A stretch of 64,000 bases of DNA from Flagellimonas meishanensis (GTDB lineage Bacteria; Bacteroidota; Bacteroidia; Flavobacteriales; Flavobacteriaceae): contig NZ_JAINVW010000003.1 of NCBI RefSeq assembly GCF_019880545.1, positions 1,178,001-1,242,000 of the forward strand. The letters are read 5' to 3'. The notes under the pieces were generated by a model, which saw nothing but the letters and a program-made list of their open reading frames with translations, did no database searches and was not told where the DNA came from. Of this stretch, positions 9,857-18,463 are shown piece after piece (within the stretch, counting starts at the first letter, position 1; the number at the start of each line of letters is the position of its first letter). The position numbers and the translations under genes are program-made.

Positions 9857-10561
9857 ATGAAACGAATTCTTCTTTGCTTTTTGGCCCTTCAGATTTTAGG
9901 ATGCACAGAATTGCAACAGGTTGTGAACCAACTGCCACAGGGAACCCCAGGTATTGGAAATGCGGAAATTGCCCAGGCCCTTAGGGATGCCCTTCAACTG
10001 GGAATCGACAGACAAGTGGACAAACTGGCCCTCAAGGACGGTTTTTTCAAGAATGAGTTGGTGCGAATCTTACTTCCCGAAGAACTTAAGAAAGTAGATA
10101 AGACTTTGAGGGATGTAGGTCTTGGAAATCTGGCCGACGAGGGATTGCGGATTATAAACAGGGCTGCCGAAGATTCGGTTGGAGAGGCTACCCCCATATT
10201 TGTGGAGGCCGTTCGTGGCATTACCTTCAATGATGCAAGACAGATACTTTTGGGTGCGGACAATGCTGCGACACAATATCTTGAGCGATCCACAAGAATC
10301 AAACTATATGATAAATTCAACCCAATAATAAAGAATTCGTTTCAAAAAGTGGGGGCGGACCAAATCTGGAACAACATTATCATAAAGTACAACAGCCTGC
10401 CACTCACCACCGACGTGAACCCCGACCTCACCGATTATACCACGACCGAAGCCTTGGAAGGTGTATACCGAATGATTGCTGTGGAAGAAAAGGAAATTAG
10501 GACAAAAGTTGCCTCAAGAACAACAGAATTGTTAAAAAAGGTGTTTGCTTTGCAAGATTAA
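9857..10561 (+). CDS. DUF4197 lipoprotein
   Basis: 234 residues with a lipoprotein signal (lipobox ILGC, Cys16) and a fully helical DUF4197 domain (from about residue 35 to the end; LRDALQLGIDRQVDKLALKDG and the C-terminal TTEALEGVYRMIAVEEKEI). The family is widespread in Gram-negative bacteria and its function is unknown. The gene begins 71 bp after purU on the same strand and may be partly cotranscribed with it. Confidence 0.88.
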   Translation: MKRILLCFLALQILGCTELQQVVNQLPQGTPGIGNAEIAQALRDALQLGIDRQVDKLALKDGFFKNELVRILLPEELKKVDKTLRDVGLGNLADEGLRIINRAAEDSVGEATPIFVEAVRGITFNDARQILLGADNAATQYLERSTRIKLYDKFNPIIKNSFQKVGADQIWNNIIIKYNSLPLTTDVNPDLTDYTTTEALEGVYRMIAVEEKEIRTKVASRTTELLKKVFALQD

Positions 10562-10660
10562 GTGGATTTTTTTCAGAATTACGCAATAAGTAGAAAATAT
10601 TCCCGTTATAAATTCAATAAAATGAGGCAATTATAACGAATTGCTAAAGTTAAGTTAACC

Positions 10661-10760
10661 TTGACCTGACGGTTAAGGTAGATTTTTGTAGCAAAATTAT
10701 CTGAGTTAGCATTTTTTTGAGTTAGTTAGTTTAAACCGGTGTTCGCACCGGTTTTTTTGT
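10661..10760 (+). ncRNA. Candidate small RNA with promoter and UUCG-loop terminator
   Basis: Between the DUF4197 gene and the AraC gene. A -33-like TTG (10661-10663) is followed 17 bp later by GATTTTTG (10681-10688), close to the Bacteroidota -7 element; transcription would begin near 10695. A strong intrinsic terminator follows: 9-bp stem 10733-10741 with 10746-10754, TTCG tetraloop, then seven T. The predicted 60-nt transcript carries the heptamer GAGTTAG twice. No reading frame of useful length is present. Transcription is inferred; the hairpin could also end a read-through transcript from 9857-10561, although it lies 170 bp beyond that stop. Confidence 0.45.
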
Positions 10761-10928
10761 TTTATTCCAACTATACTGGTCTTCAATGCATTACTACAAC
10801 CTAAAAACATAAGAATATCTGTTCGTTTCGAGGTAAACTATTATCGGGATTTCCCTTTTTAAGATTTTTTTAACATTTCGAGTTTGTTAAATAAGTAACT
10901 TCAAAGTAAGCTAATTCGAACTCAAAAA

Positions 10929-12452
10929 ATGAGAACTTGGGGTACTCCATTGTTTCTGCTCTTTTTTATTTCTACCTTCTCCGACGCAGCGCCGTTAAAG
11001 TATGGTAGTACTGACGACGGGGAATTGGCTCATATTGGATTACACGATTCATTGGCGTGGGCCGATTATTATTATAATATCCACAGGTATAAAAAAGCAT
11101 TGCCCCTCTATGAAAAAAATCTTCAGAATTCAAGCGAAGAAAGAAAACACATACTAAAAAAAATGGCGTTGAGCGAGGCCGCACTGGAAAATCCTGCCAA
11201 ATCACTTGGTCACGTCTACGAATGCTTCAAAACCGATTTTAATCCCAACTTTCTTTTGAACGAAGGTTTTGACCCCATAAGGGAAACCGAGGAGTTCCAA
11301 GCAGTGTTCAATACTATTGTTCCAAGGGCAACTTCTTGGTCACTAGTGTTTCTTTTTGTTGCGTTGGTAGGTTTTTACATTGTGTTTGTTATTGCCTTTA
11401 ATTCCCAGATACATCCCACTTCCAGAATCTTGATAAGTTTGTTCATTTTTATCCACTCCTTGTTTATTCTGAATATCTCCGTTAACCGGGCCAATTATCT
11501 TTTGGAGTATCCCCATACCTATTTAATGTCGACTTGGGCATCGTTTCTTTATGGTCCTTTGCTATTTTTCTATTTTAAGGCTACCACGCAGAAGTACCGA
11601 TTTAGGAAGCTAGATCTTTTGCATTTGCTACCTACTGCCGTTCTGTTCGGATTCTTGATTGAAGAGGTATACTTAATGTCAGCTGATCAAAAAATCCAGC
11701 TGATGTTATCCCGTATTTTCAATGGATTGAACCCTAGCGATTCCGAAAAACTGCTTTTGTTGGTAATTTTAAAAATCGTCTCACTTGCAATCTATGGCTA
11801 TTTTATTTGGAAAGTCTATTTAAAGAGCAAAAGACTTAACCTGGTTGGGCTGAAAAACAGGATATGGCAAAAAAATATCTACTGGATACATATTTTTTAC
11901 GTAATAACCTACTCAGTCTATGGGATAATAATCATCAATAACCTCAACTCTGGAGTCCTTTTTGATACTTCTGTGATTGCCATGGCTGCCATGGTACTCT
12001 ATGTAGGTTATTCAGCAAACATTCAACCAGATGTCTTTAACGGTGCCTATTCCTATATAAACCGGTTATTCCCAAAGTATGAAAAATCGGGATTAACCCC
12101 AAGCCTGTCTCTTGAACTTAAGGAGAACCTGCTCCATCTTTTTGCCAACGAAAAAATTTACAGGGAGAACGACATCAGTCTGGATACCGTAGCACAACGG
12201 TTAAACACCACGCGCCATAACGCTTCTCAGATAATAAACGAGCACTTCCACGTAAGTTTCCACGAATTTGTGAACACCTATCGTATCAAAGAGGCCAAAA
12301 AGTTGCTTGTGGACGAAAAGGCCCACAATCTCAATATCATCAACATTGCCTACGAAGTGGGGTACAACAACAAGGTGACATTCAACAAGGCCTTTAAAAA
12401 AGATACACAACTAACCCCATCCCAATATCAAAAAAACATACTGAGGTCGTAG
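10929..12452 (+). CDS. Membrane-anchored AraC-family regulator with periplasmic N-terminus
   Basis: 507 residues. A signal peptide-like start (MRTWGTPLFLLFFISTFSDA) leads into a TPR-like helical region (about 35-110: YNIHRYKKALPLYEKNLQNS), then six or seven membrane helices (about 135-370), and a C-terminal AraC DNA-binding domain with two helix-turn-helix units (about 405-507: RHNASQIINEHFHVSFHEF; NIINIAYEVGYNNKVTFNKAF). This architecture suggests signal reception at or outside the membrane and direct DNA binding inside. The DNA-binding domain closely resembles that at 38746-39855. A signal partner is not evident next to it. Confidence 0.88.
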   Translation: MRTWGTPLFLLFFISTFSDAAPLKYGSTDDGELAHIGLHDSLAWADYYYNIHRYKKALPLYEKNLQNSSEERKHILKKMALSEAALENPAKSLGHVYECFKTDFNPNFLLNEGFDPIRETEEFQAVFNTIVPRATSWSLVFLFVALVGFYIVFVIAFNSQIHPTSRILISLFIFIHSLFILNISVNRANYLLEYPHTYLMSTWASFLYGPLLFFYFKATTQKYRFRKLDLLHLLPTAVLFGFLIEEVYLMSADQKIQLMLSRIFNGLNPSDSEKLLLLVILKIVSLAIYGYFIWKVYLKSKRLNLVGLKNRIWQKNIYWIHIFYVITYSVYGIIIINNLNSGVLFDTSVIAMAAMVLYVGYSANIQPDVFNGAYSYINRLFPKYEKSGLTPSLSLELKENLLHLFANEKIYRENDISLDTVAQRLNTTRHNASQIINEHFHVSFHEFVNTYRIKEAKKLLVDEKAHNLNIINIAYEVGYNNKVTFNKAFKKDTQLTPSQYQKNILRS

Positions 12453-12524
12453 TGCAGTATAAAAAAGGTAAAAGTTTATAAGGTTTGGCCAATAGCCATG
12501 ATCGGTTTCCGATTTTTATTTCAT

Positions 12525-12620
12525 GAACAGCCCAAGGGTAAATGGCCGGGATTGCAATCTCAGTTTTGGGAAAACGGTTGAATTAGTCTTCAAACAGGGA
12601 CCCTATGGGCTGTTTTTCTT
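12525..12620 (+). ncRNA. Candidate structured RNA or elaborate terminator
   Basis: A long helix closes a 60-nt branched region: 12526-12534 pairs with 12606-12614, and after a one-base bulge (12605) 12535-12539 pairs with 12600-12604, 14 bp in all. Inside it, two hairpins can form (12563-12567 with 12571-12575; TTGAA with TTCAA around 12578-12594). The outer helix is followed by a T-rich run from 12613. It lies 74 bp after the AraC gene stop. It may be a stand-alone RNA, a 3' UTR element, or simply the terminator of that gene. Structure was folded by eye only. Confidence 0.4.
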
Positions 12621-12781
12621 TATTTGATGGATTTTTATAGCCCGATTTCCATGCCGCACATTCCCGGTCCCGGTATTATCAAAAAGTTAAAATAAAGGAT
12701 TATACGTTAAAATTTAGATAAAGTGTCTGATTTATAGACGTATACCCCTCCCCACGGTAAACTCTGAAGACGTTTTCAACG

Positions 12782-12789
12782 TATCTTTG
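12782..12789 (+). promoter_or_regulatory. -7 promoter element for the 64-residue protein gene
   Basis: TATCTTTG is an exact match to the Bacteroidota -7 consensus TAnnTTTG and sits 19 bp before the ATG at 12809. No TTG occurs 19 bp upstream, so the -33 half is weak or contacted by an activator. Confidence 0.5.
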
Positions 12790-12808
12790 ATATAACAAAT
12801 CTTTAGCT

Positions 12809-13003
12809 ATGAGTGATCAGTTTTGCAAAGTGGGTACAGTTACCCCCATTACCAGCGGCACCAATGCCATAGATATCTTGGAATATAGGTATAGAAACTT
12901 TATGGAGAAAGCCATGGACGCCACCTACATGAATACCAAATTGGGTGAGTTCTTCAACCGGAAAGCTGAAGAGCTTAGGCATATATTGGACAGCTTGTCC
13001 TAG
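12809..13003 (+). CDS. Uncharacterised 64-residue protein
   Basis: The reading frame starts with ATG 19 bp after an exact -7 promoter element. The N-terminal third is polar and rich in Thr/Ser/Gly (VGTVTPITSGTNAIDI); the rest is a charged amphipathic helix (NRKAEELRHILDSLS). No signal peptide or membrane segment. I do not recognise a family. The stop overlaps the stop of pyrF by 4 bp on the other strand. A dedicated promoter and protein-like composition favour a real gene. Confidence 0.6.
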   Translation: MSDQFCKVGTVTPITSGTNAIDILEYRYRNFMEKAMDATYMNTKLGEFFNRKAEELRHILDSLS

Positions 13004-13830
13004 GTGATTAGATTGGCCTTTTTTAGTTCAACCTCCATAAGTTGTTGCAAGCCCGCAGCTTGTTCTCCGGCCTTTGCAGCAAAGTCCTTGTCTTGGGAAG
13101 CATAAAGTATTCCCCTGGAAGAATTTACCAATAGACCTACCTCAGAATTCAAGCCAAACCGGCAAACTTCTTCCAAACTACCTCCCTGTGCCCCAACCCC
13201 AGGAACCAGCAAAAAACTATTGGGGACCATGGTCCTAATCTCTTTAAGATAGTCCGCCTTCGTGGCACCTACCACATACATAAGCCGATTCGCATTTTTA
13301 TACCCTTTTGATGTCTTGATCACCTCTTGGTAGAGCTCATGTTCTCCCAATTTTCTGGTCTGAAAATCAAAAGCACCGTCATTGGAAGTCAATGCAAGAA
13401 GGATGGTGTGCCGATTCTCAAATTCCAAAAAAGGTTCCACTGAATCCCTTCCCATATAAGGGGCTACCGTAATGGAGTCAAAATTTAAAGTTTCAAAAAA
13501 CGCCTTGGCATATCGGGTGGATGTATTGCCAATGTCTCCCCTTTTGGCATCCGCAATGGTAAAAATATTGGGGTGGTTGGCATTCAAATATTCCATGGTG
13601 CGTTCCAACGACTGCCATCCCTGCAAACCATAGGCCTCATAAAAGGCGATATTGGGCTTGTAGGCAACACAAAAGGGGTGAGTGGCATCGATAATGGCCT
13701 TGTTGAACTCAAAAATAGGGTCGTCCTCCTTAAGCAAATGCTTGGGGATTTTTTCCAAATCCGTATCCAGGCCTACACATAGGAATGACCTTTTTTGTTG
13801 AATCTGGGAAACTAAATGGGCTATCTTCAT
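13000..13830 (-). CDS. pyrF: Orotidine 5'-phosphate decarboxylase
   Basis: 276 residues from the Met at 13830 (MKIAHLVSQI); an upstream Met at 13842 would add four residues. Catalyses the last step of UMP synthesis, OMP to UMP plus CO2. The DAKRGDIGNT block (Asp94, Lys96, Asp99 by this start) is the catalytic D-x-K-x-x-D motif; FLCVGLDTDLEKIP at the N-terminus and the PGVGAQGG loop near 215 match the longer type-2 pyrF subfamily. It lies 20 bp downstream of prfA on the same strand and is probably cotranscribed with it. Confidence 0.95.
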   Translation of the reverse strand: MKIAHLVSQIQQKRSFLCVGLDTDLEKIPKHLLKEDDPIFEFNKAIIDATHPFCVAYKPNIAFYEAYGLQGWQSLERTMEYLNANHPNIFTIADAKRGDIGNTSTRYAKAFFETLNFDSITVAPYMGRDSVEPFLEFENRHTILLALTSNDGAFDFQTRKLGEHELYQEVIKTSKGYKNANRLMYVVGATKADYLKEIRTMVPNSFLLVPGVGAQGGSLEEVCRFGLNSEVGLLVNSSRGILYASQDKDFAAKAGEQAAGLQQLMEVELKKANLIT

Positions 13831-13850
13831 AATATGTTGCAAGGCAAAAC

Positions 13851-14927
<1,077 letters not shown>

Positions 14928-14992
14928 AAATCAATCCACGGTTAAGGCTACGAATTTACGACTTTTGGGTGATTGAACTTATGTGCGCCGCC

Positions 14993-16309
14993 TCAATTTC
15001 CCACAAAAGTGGTGGCCAGGGAGAGTATGTAGGCATTGAGCCCATCACTGCGATCATATTTACTGAAACGTAGGTCGACCGCTTTAAATCCGAAACCAAA
15101 AATGGAGGTGTTCTGAAAAATATCCTTGTACTGGACACCCATGCCAAATTGATGCGCTTCGTAAGCGGATAGGTCAAAATCCGAGGTGTAAAACTGAAAC
15201 GTGGAAAGTGCCTCTTCTTTTTCATAAAAATAATCCGCCCGTGTTTGCGTGTAGTACCGATAGGTGGGATATAGGGTAAAACTGTTGGATACCTTCAAAG
15301 GCACCTCCAAACTGGCGGTATGTGAGGTAATGCCCCAATCATCCCAATAAAATCTGTAGTAGGATCGCAATACCACCACATCGTTCAGGAAATAGTTGAG
15401 ACGACCCCCAAAAGGTACCTTAAATCGACTATCGGGCAGACGTTCCACGTCATCCGCCAATTGAAAATCATCAATAAAAAAATCTCCCACATCACCAAAA
15501 TATACCCTTTGGAAGGGGGTGCTAAGCAAACCATTCTGTGAGACGAAATCCATAAAAAGGGCCCCTTGGAGCCGCTTTCCCAGAATCTGCGAAATACTTA
15601 ATGAAAGGGAATAGGAGTTTCGCTGTTCCTTGTCAAACTCAACAAAATTGGGATTGTAGGTGCCAATCCCCATTATCCGGTCATCAAAAAACCCCTCGCG
15701 GAGTTCAATGGGATAAATGGTTTTCCACGAATCAAGAAAAACCTGTCCCCCCAAAGATATTTCAGTGTTCTTTTCATTGAACAAGCGTGTATAGCTTCCA
15801 CCAAAACCAATGGAAACATAGTCATACTCAGATGAAAAATAACCATTTGCGGTCCAAATCGCATTTCGGTCGTCCGAACTGTGCTGATAGGTTGGATTAA
15901 TGTAGGCCAGCATATCTTTTCTGGACTCTCCGGAGGATGCATCAAAAGGGTTGGCCCCCAATCCGCCGTCCAAGGGATTCACATTGCTGGACGATGCCGA
16001 GGTATAGGCTGATAGGCCAACATCCACTGTCAACATATCATCTTCGTTGATTGGCATGCGCAATACAATGGTCGAAGTGGCATCGGTAAGAGCTTCGGTG
16101 CCCTCGCCCCCGGTCACCGCGGCGTGCACCCCGTCTTGATCATAATAACTGAACAATAAATCGATCTCACTGGATTCCAATACCTTTTTTTTATAGCTGG
16201 TATCCCCCTGTTGGGACCAAATACCGAAGCATGCCAAAAAGCAACATAGTGATGCAATCACATGTCGGCTCGCTCTGAGTGTGTCTTTTTTGAGGTATGA
16301 AGTATTCAT
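14993..16309 (-). CDS. DUF3570 protein, predicted outer-membrane beta-barrel
   Basis: 438 residues from the Met at 16309; an open frame upstream runs through the neighbouring lipoprotein gene and is not coding. A signal peptide (about 12-33, ending FGIWSQ) precedes a body of alternating aromatic/polar strands consistent with a 14-20-strand barrel; the C-terminus is ATTFVGN. The DUF3570 family is repeatedly found beside DUF4266 and ApbE. Here it is the last of five same-strand genes (Rieske, thioredoxin, ApbE, DUF4266, DUF3570), starting 5 bp after DUF4266. It may form the outer-membrane component of a redox system; function is not established. Confidence 0.85.
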   Translation of the reverse strand: MNTSYLKKDTLRASRHVIASLCCFLACFGIWSQQGDTSYKKKVLESSEIDLLFSYYDQDGVHAAVTGGEGTEALTDATSTIVLRMPINEDDMLTVDVGLSAYTSASSSNVNPLDGGLGANPFDASSGESRKDMLAYINPTYQHSSDDRNAIWTANGYFSSEYDYVSIGFGGSYTRLFNEKNTEISLGGQVFLDSWKTIYPIELREGFFDDRIMGIGTYNPNFVEFDKEQRNSYSLSLSISQILGKRLQGALFMDFVSQNGLLSTPFQRVYFGDVGDFFIDDFQLADDVERLPDSRFKVPFGGRLNYFLNDVVVLRSYYRFYWDDWGITSHTASLEVPLKVSNSFTLYPTYRYYTQTRADYFYEKEEALSTFQFYTSDFDLSAYEAHQFGMGVQYKDIFQNTSIFGFGFKAVDLRFSKYDRSDGLNAYILSLATTFVGN

Positions 16310-16313
16310 TTTG

Positions 16314-16523
16314 TCAATTACAGCCGCAACCGCCTCCTGTTTTGCCCCCGTTGGCCCCGGAAGCGCCTTCCCGGTATATCTGGAAGTTGGTCTCAAAGCG
16401 TTCGCAAACTTTTGCGCCCAATTCCATTTCCGTATCGTTAAGGTAGACTTTTTCATACTCCCTAACCACCACGCAGGAGCTTGCAAAAAGTAGTATGAAA
16501 ATGAAGACCACAAACTTATCCAT
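16314..16523 (-). CDS. DUF4266 lipoprotein
   Basis: 69 residues: lipobox ASSC (Cys17), a short helical segment (YEKVYLNDTEMELGAKVCER, the last with Cys40) and a Gly-rich tail, EGASGANGGKTGGGCGCN, ending in Cys66-Gly-Cys68-Asn. The tail is the signature of DUF4266. The partial SGA core resembles the sites that ApbE flavinylates, but the acceptor Thr/Ser position is Asn here. Encoded between ApbE and DUF3570 with 5-10 bp gaps, so certainly one transcript. Probable roles are a small redox or metal-binding carrier in the periplasm; this is inference. Confidence 0.85.
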   Translation of the reverse strand: MDKFVVFIFILLFASSCVVVREYEKVYLNDTEMELGAKVCERFETNFQIYREGASGANGGKTGGGCGCN

Positions 16524-16532
16524 AGGTTGAAT

Positions 16533-17525
16533 TTACTGATTTGTATCAAAAATAATCCCTGAACTGCGATGTATTTTGTTTTCCGAGTCCACAACCACCA
16601 CTTCCACACCATCCATTTGGTTGATCAAATGTATACCTGTGTCCTTGCCCATAATGAAAACTGCTGTGGCAAGGGCATCACAAAGTTCGGCCTGCTTTGC
16701 AAAAATGGTGACACTATGTATTCCGGTGGTGGGATAACCGGTTCTTGGGTCTATGATATGCGAATACTTTTTCCCGTTCAGCATAAGGTACTTTTCATAA
16801 TTCCCAGAAGTGGCAACGGACGACTCCACCACGGGCAACCAGCTGAAAACCTTATCCTTGCTCAATGGATTAGCTATGCCAACCAGCCATTTTTCCCCAG
16901 TGGACTTGGTGCCCCAAGTGGTTAAGTCTCCCGAGGCATTTATAATCCCCCCTTTCACCTGTTTGGAAATCAGAAGTTCCTTCGCCTTATCGGCCGCGTA
17001 ACCTTTTCCTATGGCACCAAACCCGATGCGCATGCCCGGTTCCTTCAAAAAGACGGTTTTTTCCTTTTGGTCCAATATAATATTGGAATGACCTACTTTG
17101 GCCACGGATTGTTTTATCTGCTGTTCGGATGGCATTTTGTCCATAGACCCATCAAACTTCCAAATGTGGTCCATCGATGCATAGGAAATATCAAAAGCGC
17201 CATCCGTTATTTCAGAAATTTTCTTGGAACGTTCAATTAGGTTGAAAAGTTCTGGACTGACCTTTACTGGTACTATCCCAGCATTTCTGTTGACTTTTGA
17301 AGTTTCTGAATCATCATCCCAGGATGAAATCAACTTTTCTATACGTTCAATCTCCGAAACGGCCTCATCAATATTTATATATCCGATCTCCTCATTGGGA
17401 GCGACCACGGTTATTTCGAACCGGGATCCCATGAGCTTCAATGTTTTTTTTACGGTAACGTTGCCCTCCTGCCCATGGGACATCAAAATAGCAAGGCAGC
17501 ACGAAAGGACACAGAGCGATTTCAT
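16533..17525 (-). CDS. apbE: FAD:protein FMN transferase
   Basis: 330 residues with an N-terminal signal peptide (about 1-19). ApbE takes FMN from FAD and attaches it to Thr/Ser of extracytoplasmic target proteins, using Mg. Family motifs are present in order: GAFDIS (109-114), GFGAIGKGYAAD (168-179), INASGDL (195-201), HIIDPRTGYP (256-265) and LCDALAT (281-287, Asp283 as Mg ligand). The start codon overlaps the stop of the thioredoxin-like gene by 4 bp. No Rnf, Nqr or NosR subunit with an obvious flavinylation site is next to it, so the target is likely within this cassette or elsewhere. Confidence 0.95.
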   Translation of the reverse strand: MKSLCVLSCCLAILMSHGQEGNVTVKKTLKLMGSRFEITVVAPNEEIGYINIDEAVSEIERIEKLISSWDDDSETSKVNRNAGIVPVKVSPELFNLIERSKKISEITDGAFDISYASMDHIWKFDGSMDKMPSEQQIKQSVAKVGHSNIILDQKEKTVFLKEPGMRIGFGAIGKGYAADKAKELLISKQVKGGIINASGDLTTWGTKSTGEKWLVGIANPLSKDKVFSWLPVVESSVATSGNYEKYLMLNGKKYSHIIDPRTGYPTTGIHSVTIFAKQAELCDALATAVFIMGKDTGIHLINQMDGVEVVVVDSENKIHRSSGIIFDTNQ

Positions 17526-17959
17526 TGCAGGAAACTGTTCAGAAGTGCTATGTATTCCTGAGGAGAGGATTTGGCATAAAAACTGGTCTGTCCCAAGACC
17601 AACTGTTTCTTGTCCAACATCACCACAAGTGGAAAGTGTCCTTTGGAGTTAAATTTTTCCGCCAGCGATTTGTTGCTATTCAACTTATTCTCGGACAATT
17701 GGTTTTTTTTCCTTCTTGGGAAATCGGCGTTGTACAATATATAGTGGGATGTCGCATAACTTTTGAAGGTATCCGTATCCAGAATGTGCTTCTTGAGACG
17801 GATACAGGGCGCGCACCAGTCGGAACCTGAAAATACGAGTACAATAGGTTTGCCCTCTTCATTGGCCCTTTTCAAAGCGGTTTCAAAGCTTTCTTGCCAT
17901 AATTGTGCGTGGATAGTACCTACACAAAGGAGACATAGTATGGACAAGAACTTTTTCAT
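17522..17959 (-). CDS. Exported thioredoxin-like protein
   Basis: 145 residues: signal peptide (about 1-19, ending IHAQ) and a thioredoxin fold with the active site WCAPC (Cys49, Cys52) and the cis-Pro region GHFPLVVMLD. Members act in the periplasm as disulfide reductases or in cofactor/metal insertion. Its place between Rieske and ApbE genes, overlapping the latter by 4 bp, suggests it keeps the Cys residues of DUF4266 (GCGC tail) or another cassette protein reduced. Inference from position. Confidence 0.88.
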   Translation of the reverse strand: MKKFLSILCLLCVGTIHAQLWQESFETALKRANEEGKPIVLVFSGSDWCAPCIRLKKHILDTDTFKSYATSHYILYNADFPRRKKNQLSENKLNSNKSLAEKFNSKGHFPLVVMLDKKQLVLGQTSFYAKSSPQEYIALLNSFLQ

Positions 17960-17976
17960 TCTAATGGGATCATGGG

Positions 17977-18417
17977 CTACTCGAACACCCGAAGGATGGA
18001 ACCTTCCAGTTCCAAATTGTACACTTTTATGGGTCTTGCAGGATTGCTGTCTACTTGGTTCAAAGGGGTCCCATCCTGTGCAAACCGCGAACCGTGGACA
18101 TCACAATAAAAAATGCCCCCCTCTTGGTTCACAAAACGGACCTGATCATAGGATTGATGACTACACACCTGGCTTGCGGCCACGAATTCACCTTCCAGAT
18201 TTTTGGCCACCACAACCAAGTTTTTAAGTATGAAGCCTCCGTTGGCATTTAGAGGTTGGGCTTCTGCCGAATCAAGGTCTATGGTGAAGTCCACCCCAGT
18301 GGGTTCCTCCACAATATCTCCATTTACTTCGTCTTTCGAACAGCCTTGTAAACATGGAAAAGTAAGGGCAAACGCAGCACCGGCACCCAGACTTCGTAGA
18401 AATTCTTTTCTTTCCAT
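17977..18417 (-). CDS. Rieske [2Fe-2S] protein, probable lipoprotein
   Basis: 146 residues. N-terminus MERKEFLRSLGAGAAFALTF is a signal followed by LQGC (Cys26, possible lipobox). The Rieske ligands are complete: Cys85-x-His87 (VCSHQSY) and Cys105-x2-His108 (YCDVHGSRF), binding a [2Fe-2S] cluster. Similar small Rieske proteins serve as electron carriers rather than bc1 subunits. First gene of the five-gene cassette, 17 bp before the thioredoxin-like gene. The 46-bp gap to purM upstream is too short to exclude read-through. Confidence 0.92.
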   Translation of the reverse strand: MERKEFLRSLGAGAAFALTFPCLQGCSKDEVNGDIVEEPTGVDFTIDLDSAEAQPLNANGGFILKNLVVVAKNLEGEFVAASQVCSHQSYDQVRFVNQEGGIFYCDVHGSRFAQDGTPLNQVDSNPARPIKVYNLELEGSILRVFE

Positions 18418-18463
18418 AGCGTGAGGTTTATAACAAGAACGTTAAAACAGAGGGAATCGTATG

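Noticed and set aside
16314-16523. DUF4266 as a RiPP precursor
   Set aside because: It has a lipoprotein signal and no linked cyclase, protease or B1/radical-SAM maturation enzyme.
16310-16612. N-terminal extension of the DUF3570 frame
   Set aside because: It overlaps the DUF4266 and apbE genes in another frame and has no signal peptide; the Met at 16309 gives one.
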